Positions 21,675-34,990 of a stretch of DNA of 64,000 nt are shown piece after piece. Origin of the DNA: Arctopsyche grandis (taxonomy: Eukaryota; Arthropoda; Insecta; Trichoptera; Hydropsychidae); NCBI RefSeq assembly GCF_051622035.1, contig NC_135360.1:29219206-29283205 (forward strand), read 5' to 3'. Made by a program: the position numbers and the translations under genes. A model generated the notes under the pieces. The model saw only the letters and a program-made list of their open reading frames with translations, did no database searches and had not been told where the DNA came from. Each line of letters opens with the position of its first letter. Position 1 is the stretch's first letter.

Positions 21675-24017
21675 ATGATAGAAGTGTTGGCGAAACGAGG
21701 TTTTTCATCAAGCCGACTCGAATTTTTGTATAATGCTATGAAAGAGAAAAAGTTCACTGATGTGACTTTCGATGTTGGCAACCGAAGGTATCTTTTTTTG
21801 ATTTTAAAAGTAATTTATGTACAAACTATGACTTCTAAGCATCGTTTTTTTTTATTTATTAATTGTAGCTTCTTTGCACACATGGTAGTTCTCTCGGCTT
21901 GCAGCGATTTCTTCGCTAGCAACCAAAGCAAATTGAGTGCCACGTTTTCTGGTTTCGAATATCCGGTCATCGAGGCAATGTTAAAGTATTGCTACACGGG
22001 AAAAATAAGTACGAGTCACTTTAAATTCATTCGCTATTTTTGCTTTCTTGGTTGAATATTTCAAAACTTAAACTTTCAGAAATTGATGACAAGTATTTCG
22101 AACAATTCGTAGCACTAGGCAAGAAACTAGAAATCAATAGTATCGACCCTCAACACAAAACAATCGATCAAACAAATTGTTTGGAAGTCTTGCGAATTTC
22201 GGATGATCCAATGTCGAGAGAACAGGCAATGAGGTTAACTCTTGATAACTTTAAGACTGTAAGTTTTGGTTAGTTTAAATATGTACATATATAAAAATCA
22301 TTTTGATTTGTTGAATATGCTAGAATTGTATTTCTGTTTCAGCTGTACAAAACCATAGGATTCCTCAGTTTGCCAGCTTCTACCTTGTTCGAAATCTTGA
22401 AGTCCGGTGAAATAAATGTGGATTCCGAAGAGCAACTCTTTAAATCTGTGAAATTATGGGTGTCTTCTGATGGTGCAAATCGTAGAAATAAATTGGTAGA
22501 TCTATTAAGTTCTATAAAGTTGACGTTGCTCTCAACCGAGGTACATATAACAAAAATATGTATTATCGAAAAAATATAATATTCGTTTGCTAATGTTTAA
22601 AATTTTCAGTTTGTCTTCACGGAAGTTGTCGACTTCTGTTCTTTGTACCCAGAGTGCATTACGATTCTTAAACAAGCGTTACAAACAATTTTGCCAAATT
22701 GTCAGAATACAATAAAAAAAGAAGGTTCCAAGAGAAATTTCAAAATAGCATTAGTTGGAGATAATAAGGCAGATGTAAGTTTTCACATCATATAACAAAA
22801 GTAGATCTTGCTTTTTTAATAAATTGAATTGTTTAATTTAAAGGTGGCAAACACTATTGATATTTACGACGGAACGAATAATACTTGGACTTTAAGTAAA
22901 AATTTTGGAATCAACAAGCGACATTTTGCATCAGCTCTCATTGGCGACTGGATCATGATCATCGGTGGAACGAGTTCAAATAAAGCAGTCACTTCTGTAA
23001 AGTTTTCAATGATGTTGTGAAGTATTCTCTTTGATAATTTTGATTGTAATACATTGAATTTTTCTCAGGTGGACTATATTGATTTGAAAGATGGTCAGAA
23101 ACATGAATTGAAGCCGTTAAATCAAGCCCGTTCTTTGTTCTCAGCAGTGACACTTAGTCATGATAAATCCACTGATGTATACGCAATCGGTGGTGAGGCA
23201 AATGGAAACATAATGTCAACAGTTGAAAGGTGAAAAAAATTTCATTGATTTGTATAGAAATTAAATCATATTGAACTAATCTTAAAATTGATTTCTAATA
23301 GGTGGGACAATAAGACAAAGAACTGGGAGACGAACGTTGTACCATTGTTGCAAGCTGTAAGTCGTCATAGTGCTTCTGTCATCGGCAAAAAAATCTACGT
23401 GACAGGTGGTCGAAAGAAGATAGATGATAAAGATATATCCACCGATGAAATGCAGGTGTTCTCGCTAGAGTCCAACTCTTGGACATATCGCGCTCCGATG
23501 CTTTTTAAAAGAAAAGATCATTCGGTGATTATTTTTCTAGTGATGGGTCACCATCATGATATTTTTAAAATACACATGTTTTTAAATATTTATTTTTCAG
23601 AGTGTCGAAATCAAAGGGAAACTTTTTGTCGGCGGTGGTTACAACAATGTAACGTTCTCTCGAATCTCTAGTGTTGAAAGCTATGATCCCTACGCAAATC
23701 TATGGACATCTTATTGCCTTATGCCAAATTATCCATATGGACTCAGCTTATGTTTTTACCGAAACAAATTACTTTGCATGGGTGAGTTTTTTTTATGCAG
23801 CTGAGTTTAAATTTATATAAACCTGATTGACTGAATTTTGATTTTAAACGTTTGTAAATATATTATTTTATAACTCTCAGGTGGGTATAATGAAGGCTAT
23901 TTGAGTGAAGTTTGGGAATACGACGACGTAAGCCAAAACTGGTATGCTTTAAAAAATCTCAGCAAAGAAAGAAGTTTTGCAAATGCTCTTCTAATACCAT
24001 TTGATTCTATAATATGA
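21675..24017 (+). CDS. Kelch-like protein (BTB-BACK-Kelch)
   Basis: I spliced ten coding exons: 21675-21787, 21869-22008, 22080-22258, 22343-22540, 22610-22774, 22844-22996, 23069-23229, 23302-23524, 23601-23781 and 23881-24017. All introns are GT-AG, 69-99 bp, and phases join to 549 residues plus stop. The start is the first in-frame ATG after the UTR intron; an in-frame stop lies upstream. Residues about 1-100 form a BTB domain (FTDVTFDVG, VVLSACSDFF, YCYTGKI), about 110-220 a BACK domain, and about 240-549 five to six Kelch blades with GG pairs (IIGG, AIGG, VTGG, VGGG, CMGG). Such proteins are typically substrate adaptors of Cullin-3 ubiquitin ligases; the substrate is unknown. Oddities: the first blade reads ALVGDN without a GG pair, and the usual BTB H-K reads H-M. 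It is slightly shorter than many family members (570-620 aa, from memory). Confidence 0.92.
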
Positions 24018-24036
24018 TCTGCTGTGATAAGTTCAT

Positions 24037-24042
24037 AATAAA
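24037..24042 (+). terminator. polyadenylation signal of the Kelch gene
   Basis: AATAAA 20 bp after the stop codon. Further AATAAA-like words lie near 24100 and 24170. Confidence 0.6.
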
Positions 24043-24248
24043 TTATATATGAAATATTCAATATAATTTATGAAATTAAATACTTGTAAACAAATTTAAA
24101 ATAAATGAGTGTGTTGTTGTTGACTTTGTAGTAAATTTGAAAAAATGTTTGTATATTATCTTGGAATCATAATAAAGTTCTCACTTTTCCATTTATTGAC
24201 TTCGAATTTTTTTATAGATCAGAAATGAATATAACAAAAGTTTCATAT

Positions 24249-24730
24249 CTCACTACACTGGAGACGAAAGGAATAAGAGGCGACTTAGTCGAATTCTTTA
24301 AAATAATAAATCATTATAATTTTCCTATATCCAAACTCATAACGTTCATTGAAAACACTCATCTTAGAGGTCACACTCTCCAAAAAGAAAAACCGGATTA
24401 ATGGATCAGAGATTGTTTCTTTTCAAACAGAGTGGTTGAAGTTTGGAATAGTTTTCGGAACAATGTAGTAAATTCTGAAAATCTTAATATTTTTAAAAAC
24501 AAACGGATGTGTGTAATTGGAAAATCACCAACTTTGGATAGTTTATCCTTGGCTTGGGATTCAAAATTCAAGGAAAATGGTTGCAAATATTGTTCAATTG
24601 GTTTCAGAAAATAAACGAAAACACAACCCATTGATTATTGTAAATAATTTTTAGCAATCCATTTATGTGCATATAATATGTATATCATCTCTTCTCAACT
24701 TATTTTCTTCCTGCAGAAGAAATAAAATAA
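24249..24730 (+). mobile_element. CR1-like LINE 3' fragment
   Basis: From 24249 the frame reads LTTLETKGIRGDLVEFFKI, then LRGHTLQKEK, one stop, FFSNRVVEVWNSFRNNVV and a FKNKR block, ending at 24614. This is the usual C-terminal signature after the reverse transcriptase in CR1-type LINEs. An A-rich tail (AAATAAAATAAAA) lies near 24718-24731. The rest is 5'-truncated. Confidence 0.8.
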
Positions 24731-27401
24731 AAGATTCAATAATCTATTTGCATTTGTGTGTTACTGACTAAATAGTATCAACGATCTGAATCACATTGTG
24801 TTTTGGCAATCTATGTACATACATATGTTTAAAATTAAAAGACGAGAATTGCCTTTATAAAAAAATAAGGCCTTTTAATTATTTCTTAGTATGGTATTTG
24901 AGAGTGTTGTCAAATACTAGAAATGTTCTAGATATGTATGTAATTATTTTGAAGTATCTACAATTATCGAAATGTTGTTTTAGGGGTGTAATCTATTAGT
25001 AGTATATATGGGCATGATATATATTGTTTCTTTTGGACAACTTTGAGTTTCGAATGGTGAGTATTGAAGGCAGCTTAATATGAATGCAGAAATTTGATAT
25101 AATAGTATGATATATTTTTATACGTAAAATTTCATTGTATGAAATAAAGAAAGGCAAAATTCACAGTGGCTGGAATATAAATATAATTCAATATACGTTT
25201 TTTACGTTTTTTTTTTGTTGATATTTTGACGAGGATGAAGGCCACAAGGGGGATTTTGGGGGTAGTTTTCGGTTCACACTCCCTTAGAGGCTCCATTGTC
25301 CGAGCTGTAAGGCGCGGCCGGTATCGGAAACCTTTTGTGTTTTTATACAAGGGAGCGACTTGAATTATTACCGACGTCGTTTTTAATTATTTCTGGTTCA
25401 AGTGCCAACGTCCGGGTCGGGAAAAAGGGACACGGTAGTGGTCGCGGGCGGGACGGGACGGGACGGGACGACTGCACTCCTCCAGGAAACCCCTCGATTC
25501 GTATTAATAGTTTTGCGAATCGTAGATTTTATCGTGCAAAAACGCATTTAGCGATAAAAGCATTTTAATCGCGTGGAAAATTTTTAGCCGCCGCTGTAAT
25601 TACTCTGGATTTTTTTAACCGCAAAATGAGAATTTTGCTCGACCGTGCCGTCGTATTGCATGGTGAGTGGTGGAAAATTTTTATTTTTAACCGTCACGCT
25701 TTTTTATTTAATTTTTTTCAAATTATAGCGGCTTTACAATTTGGCTTCATATGCCTCTATGGTCAGGTGTATTATAAAAATAAATTAATTAAAATTATAC
25801 ACAACAAAGTAATTAAGTACAATGAAGCAAAGTCATGAATGAGAATATACTAGAAATGAAAGTAGTAAAGTGGAACTTAATAAAAATGTTAGAAAAATAA
25901 CAGAAATCTGAAAAACCTAGAAATTCTTAGGAATCTGAAAATCCATTTGAGAAAATTAATTGGTGCCTACTCCAGTTATTATAAAACTAACAAAAATAAA
26001 AAGTGCTTTATAAAATGTCACATAAACGTTTTTTTTCACAACTTCTAGGTCAGTTTTTTGACATAATCAATACTTTGAGCAGTACAACTATTTAAATTTA
26101 ATATTAAAAATGTGAATTGAAACTTTATTATTTAAACAGAAGACTAGAGAATACACCCTTACAGTTTTTGAATTTTGATAATCCATTTTTGGTCAGAAAT
26201 ATTATTTTTATGCTATCTTTTAGAACAATTTAAAATCCACCGCTGTGTTAAAAGTATTGTTATTAGTTAATTAATTATTTCATTAGAAATATGTACTTAT
26301 ATATTATATTTTGTTAAGATTTAAGAGATCATCACTCGCTATAAGTAATCCAAATGAGTGTAATGAATTTTACGTAATATTAGAAGAACTATTTGAAATC
26401 TTTTTGAAATTGATTTTCAACTACAAACAGAACAACAATAATTCGAATGAATACATTTATATTCATATATTTCATTTCAGATTTTTTTGCAGCAAGCAAT
26501 CTCTACATCTCAAATCCTATTGATTGAAAAACGTTGTTAAGAACCTCTAATTTACTTGAATGTCAAAATATATGATTTCTATTGATCATAGCATGTTTGT
26601 CGGCCAATAAGGATCACTTTTGTATACGTACACAAATGTATGGCCATTATTTACTGTATAGAAAAAGTTTTGTAGATATGACTTAAATTTTTAATTAACA
26701 ATATAAAAAATCGAAATTTATACACACCGTAAAAACAAGATTAACTGTATCAATTATAGTCTAAAAGCTGTTTTCAAATTCAAAGAAAGCTTAAGCAGTA
26801 ACGACACTGATAAGTCAACGGCTGACAGGAGAACGATTCGTCTTCGATCACCCTTCAATTAATTAGTGTCCCACAAAAGTTGAATTAGTTCCACCAAATA
26901 TGCAAATTTGAAACGGGAAGTGGGGGAGCATTACCCATCCTACCTTCGTCATTTCCGGTTAATCAATGAGACGGAGTAAACAAAAAGATAAAATAGTGGT
27001 TGAACGTGTTCGAGGGTCCTCACAATCTTCCCTGCCTACCCTTTTTCAAAGGCCAACATCTCCCAGACGTATTACAGTCAATAGAATTTATTCGATCATC
27101 CAATATCCTTAAAAGCCTCCTCGGTTCCACTGGCAAAGGCCTAACATTTAGCAACACGGCTATAAACATGGGGTTCGACCGTAAACCACCGGCGTACTCC
27201 ATATTTTCACATACGAAATTCGCATTCAACCATAACCCGCGTGCATAATTTGTACACGTGTAACTGTTCGATATCACACGTGCGCGTACTTAAAACAATC
27301 GTAAACCTGCTGTACGAGCAACGAATGGAAATAGAATATCACATTATAAAATAAATTCCATTCGTATGTATGTGTGTAGTTATGTAGAGTCTGGTTTGAT
27401 T
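24731..27401. other. unique region with two GC-richer islands
   Basis: 25230-25620 is GC-rich and holds a CGGGA minisatellite (25447-25470). 26820-27300 is a second GC-richer unique island. The frames 25335-25568 and 27000-27277 have no domain or splice pattern. No gene is claimed. Confidence 0.4.
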
Positions 27402-28510
27402 ATTGATTTTTAAATGCTTTTTATTATTACTAAATTATGTTCACAATACATCTTATTTCTTTTTTAAAAGCTACTGATCTACTGATCATTTTCTATTTTA
27501 CAATTTTAATTTAATTTTGTTAGTAATCATAGTATTATATTATTCTAATGTTAATGTACAGCATAATAGGAATAAGAGCTCAAAAACCTATTTACAATTC
27601 CTATAAATGCTCATAATACATCTAATACATAATATTAATTAATACTCTTAAGTCGATGACCTAAAGCAAATTGTTTTTAGGCAATCTGTGTTTATACCTG
27701 AAGGGTATAGACATTTTGTTGTAATCACCGAGACTCTTCACAAGTGTGTCAGTATGGTTATTAGTGATTCTCTCATATAATCTACTGGTTAGTTAGTTAG
27801 TAATATCTGTAACAAACGGAATTTTATATATGGCATGCAGTTTTTTCAGGTTAGTATATATGGGTGTATTAAAAATTATTTTTAGGGATTTATTTTGTAT
27901 TACTTGGAGCTTGGAAAGGTTAGTATTCGAGGCGTTATTCCATACAGGTGAAGCATAGGTTAATAATGGTAATATGAGCGCGCGATATAATTTTATTTTA
28001 TTTAGCGTTGATAAAGAACTATGGCGATTAAATATTGGATATATTGAGGAAATACCCCGCATCGCTTTGCATTTCGCTGCGTCAATGTGAGGTGTCCATT
28101 TCATTCTTTTATCGAACGTAACTCCTAAATATTTTATTACTGACTGCCATTTCAGACTTTCTCCAGAGGGGATTTTCAGATCTGAACTTGGCTTATGCTT
28201 TCTAACACTAAAGAATATGGCGTCTGTTTTGGTTTGATTAATTTGAATTTTCCACTTGGTGAAGTGTTCAGTAATTGTTTTAATTGCAAATTCAAGATTT
28301 TTAAGAATAGTGTCTGGTTTTTTGCTAATTGTGAAGCAAGCGGTATCATCTGCATATAGGGCTATGTGACAGTTTTTTGGAATAGGTATGTCATTTATAT
28401 ATATGGAGAACAAGAGTGGGCCAAGCAAGCTCCCCTGCGGAACGCCAGCTGCGATTATTTTTGGAGACGATAATTCATTATTTACGCTAACCACTAGCTT
28501 TCTACGAGTT
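27402..28510 (-). mobile_element. Jockey-like LINE, 5'-truncated, with RT domain
   Basis: A 233-aa frame (27793-28494) carries the reverse transcriptase palm motifs GVPQGSLLGPLLF and YADDTA (catalytic Asp pair), then a KIQINQTKTDAIFF block and a C-terminal LLTYASPVWN segment, all typical of Jockey-clade ORF2. Translation stays in frame slightly upstream (RRKLVV) to about 28510, where homology ends. The 3' UTR runs to 27402 and is shared with 17260-17452. Confidence 0.85.
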
Positions 28511-31500
28511 CAATTGTAAAAATTGAGATTTTTTTTGTGGCACAGTTTTATTAAAGTAATATTTATAATATAAAATGTATGATAAAACTAATGTCAAATT
28601 TGGGTTTGTAAAATTTTGAAAAATTATCAAATCTTGTTGCATATTTAAGGCAGGCTATTGTGAGTCATCTTCGGGCTACTTCATAGTTAAGTTATATTAA
28701 GCTATTATTTACATATTTCAGAAAAAATATCCGAAAGTTAAAAAGCCCACGAAGACATAATACATTATGTATGTAATTATTTTAAACAGATTGATTTTGT
28801 TGTACATATTTTTCAAATTATAAAATCTCATTATCCAATGATCATCATCTATCTTATGTACATTATTTTTGTAAATACTCTTATTGTAATGTTCATTTTA
28901 TAGGTATAAAATGAGAAATAGCTAAAACAAATTTATAACACTAAAATAAAATTCACATTTTCTATTTATCTAGAAAATATGATATTATTGAACAAAATTT
29001 TTCATGTTTTAATTGTTATCACTGTACTGTAAATATAAATTTAAAAATTATTCAAAAAATTCCTCAATCACGTTTTCTATTTAATAAAAATGTAACAAAA
29101 AAATATTGTGTCCAAATTTCCACGTTCGAAACGGGAAACTTGCAAAGCCTTTGATTGTGTTGGAGATTGAGTTTAAATTTGTAAAATTTCTTAGCAAAAT
29201 ATATAGCGAAAATTCGGTTCATTATTTTAACAGAATTCTTGTAAGCCTGAAAGCCTAAGGAACTCTGAAAATCCTTTGAAAATATGTTGTGGTTGGGATT
29301 TTGCCAGACGCAAACACTCAGGTACGAGGTACCCCGAGTCTAAGTGTAAAGTCGAGTATGCGAGTTTAAATTTGGCACACAGGTACGTTTCATCCAAAAA
29401 ACGTAAACTTTTATACTATCCACGGCCACAGATAACCACTATTATATATCGTAAAACGTTTTTGGGCAAAATTTTAAACAAACACGTTTTCGAGAAAGCC
29501 TTTTCCTTAAATTTTAGTGTGTGTGTGTGTTTAAATCTGCGATCAAGAGAGCGTAAGTACATACGTAGGTTACGCCCGTACGGAGATTGCCAAGATTAAC
29601 CTTTACGGTCCCAGTTGTATTTAAGTATTCATAAATCGGTAAATGTGAGTTAAAATTTATTGCTGTATTAAAGTGTAAAGGTCGCACTTGAGTTTTGCGT
29701 AATCGTTTCGAACATTAAAAATTAAGTTTCGGTAGCGTTTCGTTACGTTGTGTGGTAGCAATTAGTACTTTGGTCGATGTTTTATAAACATACAGGTTGT
29801 AATTAAGTTCAATATTAGGATTATATTACATAAAAGTGTTCTTTTGAAGGTTTTATTGATGTATTTATGTGTTTTATTTAAAATAAGTCGTAGATTATAC
29901 GAACATCACTGGGAATATTTTTCTTTTTGAGGACGTGTCAAATTAAATTAATAATAATTAATTACTCGGTAAGGAGAATTGAGTCCATAATTTGTTTTTG
30001 TAATAAGTTATATATGTACATATGTAGATTATATAATATTTTAAATTTTCAAATCTAAAATTCTGTTTGCATAAATACATACATAAGCTTCATTAGATTC
30101 ATTAATATGCTAATATTTGTTTTATATCTCTTCATTGACCACTATGGTGCAATAAAATTTTTTATTCCACCAAAGTCGGAATTTTTAAATTAAAAATGAT
30201 ATATAAAAAGATTTTTTTTGTATTTTTACGGTAGACTTCATAGACAAAAAGTTCAGACCTATTTAAATTGTTTCGACCCATTTTGTATCTGACCATTTCA
30301 ACTTATATTATCAAAATCTTTGAATTTCTTCCCGATAAAATCAGCAAACATACAATATATTTATGTATATGGGATCCATGAATGTGTGCGGGAGGATATT
30401 CAAAGTCAAAGTCTTTACCAACTCGTTTAATATCTCATTTCGGGCTCGGCCATTGCCGGAGTACCCGAATGACAGCCATTCCTACCAATTTAAATATTCT
30501 CAGTCATACCAATCCCACATGTATGTCCGCTCGTTAAATTGTAGAAGATAATATTTATAAAAATAATTAAAAAAATTGAAGAAACAAGGTTAGGCTAAAC
30601 ACATTTTAATAATATATAAATAATAATATATCAAATAGCATTTTGGTCATGTATGTTTTGAGTTCGTACATACTTATATACAATATATATATACAATCCA
30701 TATAATTTTAATTATTATATAAATATTTGTATTTATTATAATGAAATGATACTAAATTAAATAATACTAATTATTATAAATTCCTTTCATGACATGTTCA
30801 TCTATTTATTTAAATTTGATACTATATTCACAGCCTGTATTCGTTGTAGCAAATCCAGACTAAAAGATCAAATAAAATATATTTATTATAATTGAGCATA
30901 TTAACGGGCTTCACTTACATACAAACGTACCAAAGGTAGATTGGAATCAAATGGTTCTATAAAACTACATAGCTTACAACATTACAACACTCGCCCGCCA
31001 ATTTCGATCAAACAACTTATAAAAACCACAAAACGCTCTATTCAAACCATTAATTCCGGAAACAAGCACACACAGTTATACTTCAGAGTAAACTGAAAGA
31101 CAGAACTAAGGCTAATTAGACGTTTAAGTTACATACTTTCGTTGCAACGTCTGGCAGTGCGCCACTCTCTTACCTTACGTAAGCTAAATAAGAATTATTT
31201 CCCGGGAAATTTAATTCAGCCCCGCTGACCCGGGATCGTTCCTTCTTTATTCTGTCCCGTCCCAACAGCTAGGTCCCGGCACGGGAAGTATTATGTAGGC
31301 GATTATGTAAAATAATATTCATGGGGCACGAGGCCGGAGCGAGCCCCTAATGGATCATAACTCGGATGGGGGTGGGTCACAACCTCTACCCCCCCCCCCA
31401 TCTCCCATCCCTCTTTTGACTACCAACCCCTAGACTAGTCTGTACGGAGTTCTTGGGAGTTGTGTAAGCTGGGGCGTATGTGACTCATTGAGATTAATAT

Positions 31501-32429
31501 CGGGCCTCGATCGTCGGCGACCTCGCTCCCAGCTCACTTTACTTAATTGGAACTCACCTATCACTTGATGTGCTTGGGTATTCGAACTAAACAAAATCAC
31601 TCATGTGTACGTTTGAGACTTTAAATTTACCTGGATATTCTTTTGCGTCTATTCATATGCTATGATGATGAGCACTTACATATATAGCAATGATTTTTAT
31701 GTTTTTAAATAGAACAAAAGTGATGACTTGTTAATAAAATGGTTATTTGAGCTGCTCAATTACATATGTAGTATTTCACTGATTGTGTCGTTAGATTATA
31801 ATATTTCAGATTGTGTCATTATCTATACAATACAATTATCTGATATCTGATTTAATCTTTAGTCATTTAAAAACAAGGATAAAAATCGGATGTGACCAAC
31901 CCACGACTTTATCGTGACAACCCACACGTTACAAAACAACATTCGATAATTAAACATATGTACGTTCACACATAACGGCACTTTCGATGCAAATTGAGTG
32001 CAAATGTAGGGAAACTTACACAAGACAAAAGATCTACTTCCGGTTGTTAGATTTTATTCAAATTTTTTTTTGGCCTCCTATTTGGCTTTACGTTCATCCC
32101 ATCGTTTTCGTAATTTTCTTTTTGTCCTTGTTCTTTCAAATAAAATTTTTCCCAAAATCAAATATTTATATTTAAATAAACATTTACATACGTATAACAT
32201 GTTCATTATTTTCAAGTAACATTCAAATATTTTATTAAAAATAAACGCTTTGCCCTATCATTTTCATCATAACTATTTTTAAATAAAATAACTGTAAAAT
32301 AAAATATTATATTATATTTAATTTTTAACTTGTTTCATTTGCTTCTTTTAAAGAAATGTACGTTCTGGTAAATACATATATTACTGAACAAATAATAAAT
32401 TGAAATGAAAGCAAACAAAACATTTTCAA
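28511..32429. other. 3.9-kb unique region, no gene seen
   Basis: AT-rich, with GC-richer islands at about 29260-29620 and 31140-31560 (the latter with a C11 run at 31390). The 107-aa frame at 29276-29599 has no recognisable domain. No shared repeat is visible. Confidence 0.4.
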
Positions 32430-32555
32430 CTTATATTAAGCAATAAAATTTACAGTCATTTAAACACACTGAATAATACCGTAAAAAGTACTTTGTAAGT
32501 TGTATGTATTTATATGTTTCAATTTAAGATTTTCTCACATTTATAGTGAAAATAC
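32430..32555 (+). repeat. LTR-upstream repeat U1, second copy
   Basis: Near-identical to 7568-7697, ending in the same AAAATAC before the LTR. Confidence 0.8.
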
Positions 32556-32932
32556 TGTAGTATGTGCTAAAAGGAGCCGCCGTTATAATTGGTTTTCGAG
32601 GATTATCTCCAGGGTTAAGTGTTGTCGGCTAACAATGGAGACCACCCGAATGGACTTAGTGGTCGGTAACTGCACCCAGCCACTTCCCGCTAGAGTTCTC
32701 AGAACTGACAGCGCGAAACCGTGGGACTGCATATCTGGTACGTGACGTATAACAATAGGTAAACAAACGTGTCGACGAAAATGCACTTAGCGATCTGCCC
32801 TTTATAAGCAGGTACTTAGGCCATACCAAGGTATTCAGCACTGGCAGTGCGTGGATCTCCATAATCACCCAATAAATGCTGTGAAGCAACGTTGGCCTTT
32901 TATTTGGATCTTCCACCCACCCCTACGCAACA
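32556..32932 (+). mobile_element. solo LTR (copy B)
   Basis: TGTAGTATGTGC...CTACGCAACA, 377 bp, flanked by ATAC at 32552-32555 and 32933-32936. The downstream flank differs completely from copy A although the upstream flank is shared. Overlapping frames at 32500-32916 are not genes. Confidence 0.85.
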
Positions 32933-32936
32933 ATAC

Positions 32937-34012
32937 AATTTTTTCATTCGAAATAAAATCATCGATAAAAAGAAATCTAGCACAATAAACATGCATAGGT
33001 TATACTAAAAAATCATAAACCGACCAATTCAAAATATTATTGCCATTATAAGACTGTCCGTCATTTTACCCTGTCGATTTCAAAAGTCATTCAATATCGT
33101 TGAAACGTGAAACGAGCTTTCACGAAGACCGTTTTGCAGCTGAAAGCTGAAAGTTCGAATAGTCTATACGTACATGCAGCGAGTGCTCTGGTCTAGCTGT
33201 GTACTATTATAGATACACATCAGTTCAAAATATTATTTCGTTCTCATCTTACGTTTAAAACGTAAAACTTTAGAATCACCTTCAGGTGAAAGTTTAACCA
33301 TCCAAGCTTCCGTCGTTTCAAGCTTATCTCAAAAACGTACGGTTTAATGAAGCAACTCGGTGACGGATCAAACGTACTACGTACGGATGTATGCAGTTTC
33401 CTAAATTCGAAATTTCACAACCACACAGTTTCAGTGGCGGTTTCATACTATACGATATGATATAATATAAGCTGAGGCTGTGGCCTGCCGCTCAAAGAGA
33501 TCCGTAATTTAATTCTTTGTAGCGGATGAGGGTAGATTAAATAATTTCAGTGGGAAATTTTAATGAGGGCCATTCGTACGAAAGCTGCCGCGGTAGTTTC
33601 CGTAACGAATGATGCAAATGAATAAAACATTCGTTAAATTTAAGTGACCCGTCTGAATTAAAATGGATGTGAGACTCGAAGTCATTTTTTGTCCCGGGAT
33701 GTAATTAATGCCGAGGGCGAGAGCCGAGTATTAAGTTATTCAATTTGTTACAGTTGTAAGGTAGGCACGTTCTGTCTGAACTTGAATTCTTTTTTTCCCG
33801 GACTGGTTATTTTTTTACAGCTCTTTTTCGTCATTGGATTTCTGTATAAAATATGTAGATTATCATGGAAGCTATTTTATTTTTGATAAGGTGTTTATTT
33901 TTCTAAATTTGATATATACATACATATAATATTAATGAAGTGTATAAAATTTACTCTGATTTTTTATTCTAGGCTTCACATGTTCAAAATTTAATGTACA
34001 TAATATGAATCA
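32937..34012. other. unique region with a conserved-looking island
   Basis: About 33090-33780 is GC-richer with no simple repeats; no open reading frame or RNA fold is recognised. The rest is AT-rich. Confidence 0.4.
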
Positions 34013-34014
34013 TA

Positions 34015-34210
34015 TGACGGGCTGAAAACCAGACTGGTACAAGTGTCAATTTAAAAAAAAATGCATATATGAAATGCTATTATTTTAGCACTTAAACCAG
34101 CTTTTTTACTAATCTCTTATACGTTTCACATGGTTTTCGTTTAAGTGGTCATTTTTTATATCTCTTATTTTAAAAATGTCACTTGTACCAGTCTGATTTT
34201 CAGCCCGTCA
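34015..34210. mobile_element. 196-bp MITE with TA flanks
   Basis: The terminal inverted repeats are about 36 bp: TGACGGGCTGAAAACCAGAC at the left against its complement ending TTTTCAGCCCGTCA, flanked by TA on both sides (34013-34014, 34211-34212). TA targets suit the Tc1/mariner superfamily. Interior 34105-34175 matches repeat R2 at 18195-18265 and 56060-56130. Confidence 0.85.
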
Positions 34211-34299
34211 TATTATTTATTATATTATGATTTATTACACAGTTTTGAGAATCGATCAATTTGGTACAATATTGTCCATTGACAAATATGAAGAGTTTA

Positions 34300-34560
34300 A
34301 AAAATAAAATATTTATTTATTTAAGCTTAAGTTTGGATCGTTGTGGTATTACAGTAGTCTCTAATACGCCACAATAGTCGAAAAAATACAGAGGGATGAG
34401 AAAAGTAAAAATATATACGGACAAAAAATACATTTATACATAATCCCATAAAAAAACAAAAGCATTATATTAATAGCAGATAAAGTAAAAATATCAAATA
34501 ATAAAATACAAAATAGGGAATGTCTTGCAGCTATAGTCAGCACCAATACACATACATACA
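34300..34560 (-). repeat. family-2 SINE/LINE 3' end, second copy
   Basis: The tail hairpin at 34336-34380 (CGACTATTGTGGCG...TACCACAACGATC on the minus strand) and the body with AGATAAAGTAAAAATATCAA match 3747-4048. Confidence 0.65.
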
Positions 34561-34629
34561 TATATGAATCATATATGAACCAGCCGCAGATACAAAACAT
34601 CCCTACGAAGCCCAAATTTTATTATTATA

Positions 34630-34860
34630 TACATATACATATACCAGGAAGGCCTAACAGGTGAACCCCAATGCGCCTTCCTGGCTAATTACAAACAATG
34701 CAGCATTTTTATAAGTCACTGAATTACGAGACACTGAAAACTCGAAATTAATGAGACATCTATGAATTTTAACTTGTACATAAATTTTATTGTACATTAA
34801 TCATACTCAGATAGTGGTGACATTGTAGGTAGGAAGGATTTTGACCAAATGGAAAAGAAA
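34630..34860 (-). mobile_element. family-1 SINE, 3' half
   Basis: Tail hairpin CCAGGAAGGC...GCGCCTTCCTGG at 34644-34684 and 3' body (AATAGTGGTGACATTG). Homology stops near 34855, before the central domain. Confidence 0.75.
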
Positions 34861-34904
34861 ATATCAAAATCCCACCATACGTCACATTCAATAAAAATGT
34901 CAGT

Positions 34905-34990
34905 TTGACCCAACGTCCGTAGGCTTAATGTCCATTCGGTAAAGTGTCCGTTGGCCTAATGTCCATTCGACTAAGTGTCCGTCGTCCAAT
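34905..34990 (-). repeat. five-unit degenerate tandem repeat, GGACATTAGGCCAAC type
   Basis: Plus-strand units are GTCCGTAGGCTTAAT, GTCCATTCGGTAAAGT, GTCCGTTGGCCTAAT, GTCCATTCGACTAAGT and GTCCGTCGTCCAAT. Read on the minus strand each unit is GGACA, an A/T-rich word, then a C/G-rich word, as at 8850 and 45565. Confidence 0.75.

Noticed and set aside
24796..25060. Possible Jockey RT remnant next to the CR1-like fragment
   Set aside because: Only a loose resemblance to 27840-27950; not enough to call.
27000..27277. Overlapping 82- and 85-codon frames in a GC-richer island
   Set aside because: No domain, no splice signals that extend them, and frames on both strands are expected at this composition.
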